Shown here: piece by piece, positions 1-6,741 of the stretch
Numbering within the stretch: position 1 is the first letter of the stretch
Layout of the letters: every line of letters starts with the position of its first letter
Assembly: GCA_030838245.1 (NCBI GenBank)
Contig: JAUTXB010000239.1
Location: 1-19,186 of the forward strand
Reading direction: 5' to 3'
Source of the DNA: Acidimicrobiaceae bacterium
Lineage (GTDB): Bacteria > Actinomycetota > Acidimicrobiia > Acidimicrobiales > RAAP-2
Length of the DNA: 19,186 nucleotides
Translations under genes and position numbers: made by a program
Notes under the pieces: model-generated
What the model was told of the DNA's origin: nothing
Database searches by the model: none
What the model saw: the letters and a program-made list of their open reading frames with translations, nothing else

Positions 1-789
1 GATATCGCCGGGCAGTTCAATGTTCCCCGATCCCCGCAAGGACGCCCGGTCATCTTCCAGGCCGGCGACTCGAACGACGGGCGCGAGTTCGCCGCGTCCT
101 CTGCCGATGCAATTTTCGGACGGCACAGCACCCTATCCGAGGGCAAGGCCTTCTACACCGATGTCAAGGGGCGCCTGGCCCGATACGGACGATCCCACGA
201 TGAGCTGCTGATCCTGCCCGCTGCCACCTACGTGCTGGGCGACACCGACGCCGACGCGGAGGAACTGGCCCATGAGGTACGGCACCAACAGGTGAGCGGG
301 CAGACGGCCATCAAGTTCTTGGAGCAGGTGTGGAACCGAGATCTGTCCACCTACGATCCCGACGGCCCGCTGCCTGACATCGACCCCGATCTCGGTGAGC
401 ACACCATCGCCGCTGGCCGGGCGAGCGTTCGGATGGACCGCGACCCGCTGGCCACGGCCAACGAGTGGCGCGAGCGGGCGGCGGCAGAACGGCTCTCCAT
501 ACGAGAATTGATCATCAAAGTCACCGGACGCCAGGCCTTTGTCGGTGCGCCGGCCACGGTCGCTGCCCGGATCAACGAACTGGTCCAGAAAGACGCCAGT
601 GACGGCTTCATCCTGGTGCCACACATCACCCCCGGTGGCCTCGACGAATTTGCCGACACCGTCGTCCCGCTGCTCCAAGAGCGCGGCGTGTTCCGCTCCG
701 ACTACGAGGGCGTCACCTTGCGAGATCACCTCGGGCTGGCCCAGCCCGGTACCGAGCACAAGTCGGCGACAGCGTGGGCCGCCTCATGA
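1..789 (+). CDS. NtaA/SnaA/DszA-type flavin-dependent monooxygenase, C-terminal part
   Basis: The reading frame is open from base 1 to the TGA at 787-789, giving the last 262 residues of a protein that starts outside the window. Near the left edge it carries FNVPRSPQGRPVIFQAGDS, followed by GREFAASSADAIF. This block is characteristic of the NtaA/SnaA/DszA group of bacterial luciferase-like monooxygenases, which use FMNH2 and O2 to oxidise substrates such as aminopolycarboxylates, sulfones or pristinamycin precursors. The C-terminal FVGAPATVAARINELV and GFILVPHITPGGLDEF segments also fit the family. These enzymes are cytoplasmic and need reduced flavin from a separate reductase; a candidate reductase lies two genes downstream. 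The next gene begins 56 bp later on the same strand. Family assignment is firm. The substrate cannot be read from the sequence. Confidence 0.92.
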   Translation, partial: DIAGQFNVPRSPQGRPVIFQAGDSNDGREFAASSADAIFGRHSTLSEGKAFYTDVKGRLARYGRSHDELLILPAATYVLGDTDADAEELAHEVRHQQVSGQTAIKFLEQVWNRDLSTYDPDGPLPDIDPDLGEHTIAAGRASVRMDRDPLATANEWRERAAAERLSIRELIIKVTGRQAFVGAPATVAARINELVQKDASDGFILVPHITPGGLDEFADTVVPLLQERGVFRSDYEGVTLRDHLGLAQPGTEHKSATAWAAS

Positions 790-845
790 GGTCCCGCAAC
801 GCCGTCGTCCCGGGCGATCCCGAGACAAAAAGGAAGGCCTGACTG

Positions 846-2045
846 TTGCCCCAACCCTCTCCGCTCCACCTTGTGGTTGCCCTCGACGGAGCCGGCTGGC
901 ACCCCGCAGCCTGGCGTGAGCCCGAGGCCCGTCCCGAGGAGTTGTTCACCGCCCGGTACTGGACCGACCTTGTGACCGAAGCCGAAGACGGCCTGGTCGA
1001 CTTCGTCACCATTGAAGACTCGCTGGCCCTCCAGTCGACCCGGTACGACGGCCCGGACGGACGAACCGATCAGGTGCGGGGTCGCTTGGACGCAGTCTTG
1101 ATCGCCGCGCGGGTCGGGCCACTGACCAGACACATCGGACTCGTTCCGACCGTGACGGTGACCCACACCGAGCCGTTCCACGTCTCCAAGGCGATAGCCA
1201 CTCTCGACTACGTCACCGGAGGACGAGCCGGATGGCGCGCCCAGGTCTCGCGCTCAGCCGACAGCACCCTGTTCGGTCGACGGCAAACTCCGACCTTCCG
1301 GGTCGGCGACTACCACAAACCCGAGGTCCAAGCGGCGGTGGGCGAGTACTTCGACGAAGCTGCGGACTTTGTCGAAGTCGTGCGCCGGCTCTGGGACAGT
1401 TGGGAGGACGACGCAGAGATCCGAGACGCGGCCACGGGGCGGTTCATCGACAGGGACAAGCTGCACTACATCGACTTCGAGGGCAAATGGTTCAGCGTCA
1501 GAGGGCCTTCGATCGTCCCGCGTCCACCACAGGGCCAGCCACTGGTCACCGCCCTCGCCCATGCCACCGTTCCCTACCGCTTCGGTGCCCGATCGACCGA
1601 CGTCGTATACGTGACTCCAAAGGACGCATCCGATGCCTTGGTGATGGCCCAGGAGATCCGGGCCGAGCACGAGGTGGCTGGGCGGGCTCAGGACTCCCTC
1701 CACACCTTCGGCGACCTCGTCGTCTTTCTCGACGGAACCAGGACGGCGGCCCAGGGCCGCAAGGCCCGCTTGGACGAATTGGCCGGAGAAGAGTACCGAA
1801 GCGACGCGCTGGTGTTTGCCGGGACGCCCGCCGAGCTGGCCGACACCCTGCAGTCCTGGCAGTGGGCCGGTTTGTCCGGGTTCCGTCTTCGCCCCGGCAC
1901 CATTCCCCATGACCTGGAGGCGATTACCCGGACTCTCGTCCCCGAGCTGCAGTACCGAGGGGCTTTCCGGAAAGAGTATGAAGCCACCACGTTGCGAGGA
2001 TTGCTCGGTATGGGCAGACCGGCCAACCGGTATGTGACGGCCTGA
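846..2045 (+). CDS. LLM-class flavin-dependent oxidoreductase (second monooxygenase)
   Basis: This 399-aa protein starts at TTG 846, supported by AGGAAGG at 831-837 eight bases upstream. Its length matches full-length luciferase-like monooxygenases. Family features include an N-terminal strand (LHLVVALDGAGWHPAAW), TIEDSLALQ, the central LDYVTGGRAGW motif after the conserved HTEPFHVSKAIATLD, and a C-terminal FAGTPAELADTL/GFRLRP segment equivalent to the FVGAPATVAA/GFILVP part of the preceding gene. It is probably a distant paralogue of that gene. The canonical GRAGWNVVTS is replaced by GRAGWRAQVSRS, so substrate or flavin contacts may differ. It lies between the first monooxygenase (56 bp before) and an FMN reductase (68 bp after), which suggests one operon. 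The substrate is unknown. Confidence 0.9.
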   Translation: MPQPSPLHLVVALDGAGWHPAAWREPEARPEELFTARYWTDLVTEAEDGLVDFVTIEDSLALQSTRYDGPDGRTDQVRGRLDAVLIAARVGPLTRHIGLVPTVTVTHTEPFHVSKAIATLDYVTGGRAGWRAQVSRSADSTLFGRRQTPTFRVGDYHKPEVQAAVGEYFDEAADFVEVVRRLWDSWEDDAEIRDAATGRFIDRDKLHYIDFEGKWFSVRGPSIVPRPPQGQPLVTALAHATVPYRFGARSTDVVYVTPKDASDALVMAQEIRAEHEVAGRAQDSLHTFGDLVVFLDGTRTAAQGRKARLDELAGEEYRSDALVFAGTPAELADTLQSWQWAGLSGFRLRPGTIPHDLEAITRTLVPELQYRGAFRKEYEATTLRGLLGMGRPANRYVTA

Positions 2046-2113
2046 CGCACACTTCTGATGTCACCGGTGACTCAGCAGCCGAAGGAAACGCACAGCCAGA
2101 AAGCAGGCGTCTA

Positions 2114-2626
2114 GTGCCGATACGCATCGCAGTGGTCGTTGGAAACCCCAAACCGGCGTCACGGACGCTCAACGTCGCCCTGGCCACGGCCAACGCCCTA
2201 GCCACTGTGGTGGACGAGGCGCCCGACCGGTTGGTCGTCGATCTGGCTACGTACGGTCCGGAACTGTTCAACCTGAACTCCGAGCGGACCAACCGGGTCA
2301 GTGCCGAAGTCGCCGCTTCAGAACTCATCGTTGTCGCGTCGCCGACGTACAAAGCGACCTACACAGGGTTGTTGAAGGCGTTCTTCGATCGGTACGGAAA
2401 CCGCGCCCTTGAAGGGCGAGTGGCCGTGCCCGTCATGACCGGTGCGTCCCTGGTCCATGCCTTGGCCTCTGAGGTTCATCTGCGTCCGTTGCTTGTCGAG
2501 CTTGGAGCCATGACCCCGACCCGGGGGCTGTACGTCACCGAGCCAGAGTTGGCCGATCTCACTGCCGCCGTGGACGGCTGGTCGGCTAGTGCACTGCCGG
2601 AAATCGTCCGGGTCTTCCATGGGTGA
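2114..2626 (+). CDS. NAD(P)H-dependent FMN reductase
   Basis: The 170-aa protein begins at GTG 2114. It opens with a flavodoxin-like strand and loop (RIAVVVGNPKPASRTLNVA), the FMN-phosphate-binding pattern of SsuE/MsuE-type reductases. The family hallmark SPTYKATYTGLLKAFFDRYG lies near residues 76-95. These enzymes use NAD(P)H to reduce FMN and pass FMNH2 to a partner monooxygenase. Two luciferase-like monooxygenases immediately upstream on the same strand make a two-component oxygenase system the most likely role, as in sulfonate or sulfone desulfurisation. No strong Shine-Dalgarno sequence precedes the GTG, so the start is less certain than the identity. A hairpin about 210 bp downstream may end the transcript. 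Confidence 0.9.
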   Translation: MPIRIAVVVGNPKPASRTLNVALATANALATVVDEAPDRLVVDLATYGPELFNLNSERTNRVSAEVAASELIVVASPTYKATYTGLLKAFFDRYGNRALEGRVAVPVMTGASLVHALASEVHLRPLLVELGAMTPTRGLYVTEPELADLTAAVDGWSASALPEIVRVFHG

Positions 2627-3239
2627 GGAACGATGGCGCCGCTCGATCATGCTGGCAACCGAGCTGTCCATGGGGGTGCCCGCCGTGTCTGGTCACTTCG
2701 ATCCGGCGGCAGTGCTCTGGGATATCCGGACTGACATCGGGGATCTCCTCCAGCCGAGACCGGGTTTGGGAGAAACACGCCCTGGGTGAACGTTTGGCGC
2801 GTGCTCGGCGTCGAAGGGGGAGAGCCAAGAGGGCCGACGCGACGAAACCCCGCCGGGGGGACGGGGCGGGGTTTCGTCGACCCGCCTTACCTCAAAGCAG
2901 GCTGAAGCCAGGGTATCGAGGGCTCGTTACAGAGCCATGGCCGCGACATGAACACCTTGTGAACCTCGCCGGCTCAGTGCCGCGAGGGGGCGACCGACAC
3001 CCTGGTCGAACCAGGACCCTCCTCCGTGGACGACGGCGCGGCGATGGCCTTGGCGACCGTCGTCGCCTGCAGGGCGGGCACGAGCCGAAGCATCCGAGCT
3101 CGGGTCAGTTGTCGGGTGGTGCCACCGAGACCGGGTGAGTAACGAACGAGGCCATCGCTCCCGATGGCCCAACGTCAGTCAAGCCTGGAAGCGATTATCG
3201 ACTCGTGATGGCTTCGAACTTGGTCGACCCGGTGTGGGG
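2627..3239. other. 613-bp non-coding stretch
   Basis: No convincing gene was found here on either strand. The frames that stay open give arginine-, proline- and glycine-rich products without recognisable motifs, as expected by chance in high-GC DNA. The only clear structure is the perfect 15-bp inverted repeat at 2840-2879. I saw no tRNA cloverleaf and no remnant of the isomerase-family gene that ends at 3240. Confidence 0.6.
2840..2879. terminator. Perfect 15-bp hairpin, probable terminator
   Basis: CGACGAAACCCCGCC (2840-2854) is exactly complementary to GGCGGGGTTTCGTCG (2865-2879) across a 10-nt loop. No T-run follows, which is common for strong GC-rich terminators in actinobacteria. It lies 214 bp after the FMN reductase stop on the plus strand and about 360 bp beyond the isomerase remnant that reads towards it on the minus strand, so it could stop either transcript. 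Confidence 0.65.
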
Positions 3240-3473
3240 TCAGAGCGGAAGGGGGTGGGCCATGATGCCGGTGCCGTGGCCGCGCTCGGCCAGGATCCGG
3301 CAGAACTCGATGGCGTCCATGTCCACGTTCTCGCCGCCCGTTCCGGCGTCATCGGGCTCAAAGGTTCGCAGCAGTGCCGCAAACTTGGCGTTCTCCGCTG
3401 CGGCGATGTGCATGGCCTCGTCGTGCATGATCCTCGGGATCGTGGTCACGTCCTCGGCAATTGTCTGGTTCAT
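3240..3473 (-). pseudogene. Internally deleted maleylpyruvate isomerase-family protein (77 aa)
   Basis: The frame is intact (ATG 3473, TGA at 3240) but codes for only 77 residues. Residues 16-42 (MHDEAMHIAAAENAKFAALL, then RTFEPDD) match the usual N-terminus of mycothiol-dependent maleylpyruvate isomerase-family proteins. Residues 47-77 (GENVDMDAIEFCRILAER, then GHGTGIMAHPLPL) match their extreme C-terminus. The normal family length is roughly 210-270 residues, so about 170 central residues, including the DinB-like fold and its metal-binding histidines, are missing, with the join near 3325-3350. The ATG overlaps the TGA of the upstream TetR gene (ATGA at 3470-3473), and a good ribosome-binding site (AAAGGGG) precedes it, so it is probably still translated. 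It cannot have the original catalytic activity. It may be decaying or serve as a small protein. The family reading is from recalled patterns, not an alignment. Confidence 0.7.
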
Positions 3474-4111
3474 TGCTGTGCCCCTTTCCGAGAGCTACCG
3501 AGCCGGCGTCGGTTGACGTCGGCGAGAAACATGTCCACTGCCCGTTCGGCCAGCCGGACCCAGCGGTCGCCACCGGGGTCGTTGGCTACCTGCTGATGTG
3601 CGAGCCCGCTCACCAAGGCGCTGAAGACGTCGACGTCGCCGGGATCGGACACCGCTGTCGCAGCGAGACGCTGGCGGGCAACCTCGTAGAACTCAAGGGC
3701 GAGTGCATAAGACGTCGGAGAGGGTTCGAAGCCCGGGATCGTCCGCTGGAACAAGATCTGATGGCGGACCACGTCCTCGGTCGAGAACCGGACCAGCGCC
3801 TCGACGAACGCCACGAGAGCATCGCGTGGGTCGTCGCTCAGGGCGAGAGACCCCACCAGCTCGAGCAGTTGCCGGTTGCCGTCGGCGAACATCAGGTCGT
3901 ACAAGCCGAGCTTCGAGTCGAAGTAGGCATAGAGGGAGGGTTGACGCAGGTCGACGCGGTCAGCGAGGTCCCGCAGCGAGATGGCGGCAAGGCCGTCACG
4001 ATGAGCCAGTGCCCATGCCTCGACCAAGATCGTTGCCCGCTTGGCCTCCCGTCGCCGCCCTCGCCGGTCAATCTGGTCCGCTTCGGTTATAACCACTCGG
4101 GGACCCCCCAT
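3470..4111 (-). CDS. TetR/AcrR-family transcriptional regulator
   Basis: This is a 213-aa regulator. The N-terminal TetR DNA-binding domain lies at about residues 24-71, with the helix-turn-helix ISLRDLADRVDLRQPSLYAY followed by the typical FDSKLGLYDLMF. The C-terminal two-thirds is helical and would form the ligand pocket and dimer interface. It is followed with a 4-nt overlap by the deleted isomerase-family frame, so regulator and remnant form a bicistron; TetR genes paired with such isomerases are a familiar actinobacterial arrangement. The start ATG 4111 has only a weak ribosome-binding site, and a GTG at codon 6 is an alternative. A 31-bp palindrome sits immediately upstream and suggests autoregulation. 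The inducing ligand is unknown. Confidence 0.9.
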   Translation of the reverse strand: MGGPRVVITEADQIDRRGRRREAKRATILVEAWALAHRDGLAAISLRDLADRVDLRQPSLYAYFDSKLGLYDLMFADGNRQLLELVGSLALSDDPRDALVAFVEALVRFSTEDVVRHQILFQRTIPGFEPSPTSYALALEFYEVARQRLAATAVSDPGDVDVFSALVSGLAHQQVANDPGGDRWVRLAERAVDMFLADVNRRRLGSSRKGAQQ

Positions 4112-4115
4112 GAAC

Positions 4116-4146
4116 CTATGAGAGATAGATTATCTATCACTCATAG
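4116..4146. promoter_or_regulatory. 31-bp palindromic operator for the TetR regulator
   Basis: The segment 4116-4146 is an almost perfect odd-centred palindrome: CTATGAG-N-GATAGAT on one side and ATCTATC-N-CTCATAG on the other, with only one mismatched pair apart from the centre base. It ends 4 bp upstream of the TetR start codon and covers the end of the proposed -10 box and the predicted transcription start. That placement fits an autorepressor operator. The binding protein is inferred from position. Confidence 0.75.
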
Positions 4147-4171
4147 TTACAGCTGGCCAGAGCGCTGTCAA
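4143..4171 (-). promoter_or_regulatory. Candidate promoter of the TetR gene
   Basis: On the minus strand a consensus -35 TTGACA (4171-4166) is followed after 17 nt by AACTAT (4148-4143), a weak -10. Transcription would start near 4136, inside the palindrome, leaving a leader of about 25 nt. The -35 match is strong and the -10 is poor. Confidence 0.5.
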
Positions 4172-4207
4172 GCCTCACGTAGCCAGGTGCGGCGAGGAGC
4201 GGCATCG

Positions 4208-4852
4208 TCACGGGCGACGGTCGGCACGCACCACGACATCTTCGGTGGTGGACGGGTGGTCGTCCCGGTCGCCACCGGCCCGCTCGGCAACGGCATCGGT
4301 GATGGCCCGCTCGGCGATGGCATTGGTGACGATGTCCCAGTATTCGGGACCGAGGTGGCCTACGACCTCCTCGCCGGTGAAGAAGTACTCGTCGGGCACG
4401 TGCGAGTGCTCGTTCAGCTGGTGGCCGACAACCAGCAAGGTGCCACCGGGGGCCACGGCCAACGCCATGCGGCCCAACAGGACGCGCCGAGGTTCGGGCG
4501 GCAGATGGAAGAAGTGGGCGGACACCAGGTCGTAGCGGCCTTGCGCGGGTTCCCATTCAGTGACGTCGTGGTGGAGCCACTCGATGCGGTCGGCGACGTC
4601 GGCACCTGCCCGCGCCGCGTGGTTGGCCGCTCGCTCGAGGGCGACTGTTGAGATATCGACAGCGGTGACCCGCCAACCGCGCCGGGCCAACCAGATCGCG
4701 TCACCACCTTCCCCGGCACCAACGTCGAGTGCTGTACCGGGGGCCAACCCTTCGACCTCGGCAACCAGATGATGATTGGGATCGCCGCTCCACAGGGCAG
4801 TTTGTGAGCCGTACAGGTCATCCCAGAACGGTTGATCGAACTCTTCGGACAC
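4208..4852 (-). CDS. Class I SAM-dependent methyltransferase
   Basis: The protein has 214 aa if it starts at GTG 4852, chosen because GGAGGA (4865-4860) sits 7 nt upstream. A GTG at 4867 would add five residues but overlaps that ribosome-binding site. SAM-binding motif I is clear (ALDVGAGEGGDAIWLA, about residues 41-56), followed by the acidic motif II loop AVDIS and the motif IV-like DLVSAHFFHLPPE. The opening FWDDLYGSQTALWSGDPN is typical of small stand-alone methyltransferases of the TehB/thiopurine-like branch, which methylate small molecules or metalloids. The substrate is not readable. It is transcribed divergently from the XRE-cupin regulator 98 bp away, so that regulator probably controls it. 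Confidence 0.88.
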   Translation of the reverse strand: MSEEFDQPFWDDLYGSQTALWSGDPNHHLVAEVEGLAPGTALDVGAGEGGDAIWLARRGWRVTAVDISTVALERAANHAARAGADVADRIEWLHHDVTEWEPAQGRYDLVSAHFFHLPPEPRRVLLGRMALAVAPGGTLLVVGHQLNEHSHVPDEYFFTGEEVVGHLGPEYWDIVTNAIAERAITDAVAERAGGDRDDHPSTTEDVVVRADRRP

Positions 4853-4929
4853 AACAGATTCCTCCACTTCGGTTTGCTTCGATTGGTGACAGCTGCGCTA
4901 GGACGGATTCTGCACATGCGAGGTGCCTT

Positions 4930-4958
4930 TTGGCAAGCTATATTGCCAATGTGGCAAT
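4930..4958. promoter_or_regulatory. Three alternating TTGGCAA/TTGCCAA half-sites, probable XRE operator
   Basis: TTGGCAA (4930-4936) and TTGCCAA (4943-4949) form a perfect inverted repeat with a 6-nt spacer. A third half-site, TGGCAAT (4952-4958), forms a second inverted repeat with ATTGCCA (4942-4948). The sites surround the proposed -10 and the GTG start of the XRE-cupin gene and could also cover the -35 of the divergent methyltransferase (TTGCCA read on the minus strand). This suggests a shared, autoregulated operator. Confidence 0.65.
4939..4951 (+). promoter_or_regulatory. Leaderless -10 box of the XRE-cupin gene
   Basis: TATATT (4939-4944) ends 6 nt before GTG 4951, which puts the start codon at the expected +1. 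No Shine-Dalgarno sequence lies upstream of the GTG, so a leaderless transcript is likely. I see no good -35 17 nt upstream. Confidence 0.55.
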
Positions 4959-5574
4959 CTCAGGAACCGGCGACGATCTCGATCGGGTGCTCGACGCGGT
5001 GGGGCCACGGCTGCGGACGCTCCGCCAAGAGCGGGACATCACGCTGGCCGGCCTGTCGGCCTCGACCGCCATCTCGGTCAGCACGCTCTCGCGGCTCGAA
5101 TCCGGGCAGCGCCGGGCCACCCTGGAGCTCCTGCTCCCCCTGGCCCAGGCCTATCAGGTTCCCCTCGATGAGCTGGTCGGGGCACCGGCCACGGGCGATC
5201 CCCGCATCAACCCGCGCCCGATCACCCGCCACGGGATCACCATGTACCCACTCACCCGGCGAGCGGGCGGCCTCCAGGCCTACAAACACGTGATCCCGCC
5301 GAGTCGGGTCCCAAAGGCACCCGATCTCCGGACCCACGAGGGATACGAGTGGCTGTACGTCCTGAGCGGTCGACTCCGACTGGTTCTCGGCGAGCATGAC
5401 TTGGTACTGACGACCGGTGAGGCAGCCGAGTTCGACACCCGGGTGCCGCACTGGTTCACCAATGCGGGCTCGGACCCTGTGGAGTTCCTCAGTCTGTTCG
5501 GGCCCCAGGGCGAGCGCATGCACGTCCGCGCTCGGCCGACTAAGAGGTCAAGCGAGGCTGCGGAGCGGTCGTAG
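4951..5574 (+). CDS. XRE-family regulator with cupin sensor domain
   Basis: The protein is 207 aa from GTG 4951. Residues 17-73 are a classic XRE/Cro helix-turn-helix (GPRLRTLRQERDITLAGLS, then ISVSTLSRLESGQRRATLEL). Residues about 110-190 are a cupin barrel, with H129-E-G-Y-E133 and later VPHWFTN supplying likely metal or ligand contacts. This two-domain layout (about 180-200 aa) is a known regulator class that senses a small molecule through the cupin. The frame stays open far upstream, but that extension runs through the divergent methyltransferase gene and lacks family similarity, so the GTG is preferred. Alternating TTGGCAA half-sites at its promoter suggest autoregulation and control of the methyltransferase. 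The ligand is unknown. Confidence 0.9.
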   Translation: MAISGTGDDLDRVLDAVGPRLRTLRQERDITLAGLSASTAISVSTLSRLESGQRRATLELLLPLAQAYQVPLDELVGAPATGDPRINPRPITRHGITMYPLTRRAGGLQAYKHVIPPSRVPKAPDLRTHEGYEWLYVLSGRLRLVLGEHDLVLTTGEAAEFDTRVPHWFTNAGSDPVEFLSLFGPQGERMHVRARPTKRSSEAAERS

Positions 5575-5708
5575 TCATGGGGACTGAGTCGTCGGCGCCT
5601 GAACCTCGGGTTCCACATTCGGTGGCGCGGTGCGGGCGGGGGGAGTCGGCGGCTGCCGATCCTTGCGGTTCGGGCGGTGCCGCATAGAAAGGCACGGCGG
5701 TAGCCTCA

Positions 5709-6155
5709 GTGCCGGTGCCACGACTGAGACACAATCGCTCGATCCCACAAGCCACAGTCATTCCCGTTCTCGTCTACCCCGACGTGCGCGAGGCCGTCGA
5801 TTGGCTCTGCGCAGCCTCTGGGTTTCTCGAGCGTGTCCGGATCGGTGAGAATCACCGCGCTCAGCTCAGCTTCGGCGAGGGGGCGGTGATCATCGGCGAC
5901 ATGCACAACGAGCGCCGCCCACCGCGGTCGGGGGAGGTTACCCACTCGGTCATGGTGGGAGTGAACGATGTGCAGGCCCATTGCCAGCGTGCTCGGGAAC
6001 ACGGAGCTCACATCGTCATGGAGCCTACGGACTTTCCATTCGGCGAAAGGCAGTGCACGGCCGAGGACCCTGCCGGGCATCAGTGGACGTTCTCCGAGAC
6101 GCTCAACGATGTCGCCCCGGAGGAATGGGGAGGAAACTCCGTTGTGTCGGACTGA
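5709..6155 (+). CDS. VOC-family (glyoxalase/bleomycin-resistance-like) protein
   Basis: This 148-aa protein belongs to the vicinal oxygen chelate superfamily. It opens with a VOC strand-helix unit (VIPVLVYPDVREAVDWLC, then GFLERVRIGE). The second half carries VGVNDVQAHCQRAREHGAHI and the typical C-terminal AEDPAGHQWTFSETL, which supplies likely metal-ligand positions. Such proteins range from lyases and isomerases to drug-binding resistance proteins, and the sequence does not decide between them. The start is uncertain: GTG 5709 and GTG 5715 are both possible and neither has a convincing ribosome-binding site. An AHSA1/SRPBCC gene follows after 13 bp, so the two probably act together or share transcripts. 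Confidence 0.85.
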   Translation: MPVPRLRHNRSIPQATVIPVLVYPDVREAVDWLCAASGFLERVRIGENHRAQLSFGEGAVIIGDMHNERRPPRSGEVTHSVMVGVNDVQAHCQRAREHGAHIVMEPTDFPFGERQCTAEDPAGHQWTFSETLNDVAPEEWGGNSVVSD

Positions 6156-6156
6156 G

Positions 6157-6169
6157 TAGGTTGGGCGCA
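6157..6169 (+). promoter_or_regulatory. Possible leaderless -10 box for the AHSA1 gene
   Basis: TAGGTT (6157-6162) begins 12 nt before ATG 6169, the spacing expected if transcription starts at the A of the start codon. It lies in the 13-bp gap after the VOC stop codon, so the downstream gene could have its own transcript in addition to read-through. No clear -35 is visible. Confidence 0.4.
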
Positions 6170-6627
6170 TGGCTACGACCCGTACCACTCGTCATGTCGA
6201 CGCGTCCCGTGCTGCGGTCTATCGGGCGCTTCTCGATCCGCAGGCCATCGCTACGTGGCGGGTGCCGGCTGGTATGAGCAGCCAGGTGCACGAGTTCGAC
6301 GCCCGCGAGGGTGGCTCGTTTCGTATCTCGCTCACTTACGATGCGCCGACCGAGTCCGGAAAGACAACGGCGCTGACGGACACGTTCCACGGCCACTTCG
6401 TGAAACTCGTGCCGAACGAGCAGGTAGTCGAAGTACTCGAGTTCGAATCGGAGAGCCCCGAACTTCGCGGCAGAATGACAATGACTACGACGCTTGTTGA
6501 TGCCGATGGTGGCACGGAGGTCCTCGTCGTGCACGAAGGGATACCCGGCGGCGTGTCGACCGACGACAACGAGACCGGCACCCGGATGGCTCTGGCGAAT
6601 CTCGCTGCGCTCGTTGAGAAGGGCTAG
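6169..6627 (+). CDS. AHSA1/SRPBCC-domain protein
   Basis: The 152-aa protein is a full single SRPBCC (START/Bet v1-like) domain of the Aha1 C-terminal type. It shows the usual N-terminal strand-helix HVDASRAAVYRALLDPQAIATW, a central GGSFRISLTYD strand, HGHFVKLVPNEQVVEVLEFE, and a C-terminal MALANLAALVEKG helix. These cytoplasmic proteins form a hydrophobic pocket and usually bind or process small lipophilic molecules; the ligand is not predictable. The gene lies 13 bp after a VOC gene and ends just before a hairpin terminator, so the pair forms a small transcription unit. A second member of the same family occurs at 17868-18335, there linked to an ArsR regulator. Confidence 0.88.
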   Translation: MATTRTTRHVDASRAAVYRALLDPQAIATWRVPAGMSSQVHEFDAREGGSFRISLTYDAPTESGKTTALTDTFHGHFVKLVPNEQVVEVLEFESESPELRGRMTMTTTLVDADGGTEVLVVHEGIPGGVSTDDNETGTRMALANLAALVEKG

Positions 6628-6659
6628 AACCGGGAGCGGAAGTTGACCGCTTCCGGGTT
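6628..6659 (+). terminator. Hairpin terminator after the VOC-AHSA1 unit
   Basis: AACC-GGGAGCGG (6628-6639) pairs with CCGCTTCCGGGTT (6647-6659) around a 7-nt loop, giving about 12 base pairs with one bulged G and one G-U pair. It begins at the first base after the TAG stop at 6625-6627. On the other strand it lies about 80 bp beyond the F420-type gene and may serve both directions. Confidence 0.7.
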
Positions 6660-6710
6660 TCGTCGATTCGAAACCGAGAGTCTTGCCCGCAGTTGGTCCC
6701 AAGCACGGAC

Positions 6711-6727
6711 AGTACTGGTGCAGTACT
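6711..6727. repeat. AGTACT hairpin beyond the F420-type gene
   Basis: AGTACT (6711-6716) and AGTACT (6722-6727) flank a 5-nt loop. Each is self-complementary, so they can pair as a 6-bp hairpin. It lies 15-31 bp past the stop of the minus-strand F420-type gene and could assist termination there. The structure is short and has no T-run. Confidence 0.3.
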
Positions 6728-6741
6728 CATACCCCACGTGC

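Noticed and set aside
2623..3138. Plus-strand frame of 171 aa in the gene-poor region
   Set aside because: The product is Arg/Gly-rich, runs through the hairpin at 2840-2879 and has no ribosome-binding site or known motif.
3461..4651. Long plus-strand frame of 396 aa
   Set aside because: It is antisense to both the TetR regulator and the methyltransferase, which have clear domains on the minus strand, and it shows no family motif.
4729..4950. Upstream extension of the XRE-cupin protein
   Set aside because: It runs antisense through the methyltransferase gene and adds no conserved sequence. The GTG at 4951 with its -10 box explains the start better.
5601..5613. GAACC/GGTTC hairpin after the XRE-cupin gene
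   Set aside because: The stem is only 5 bp with a 3-nt loop and no T-run, and such structures are frequent by chance in this composition.
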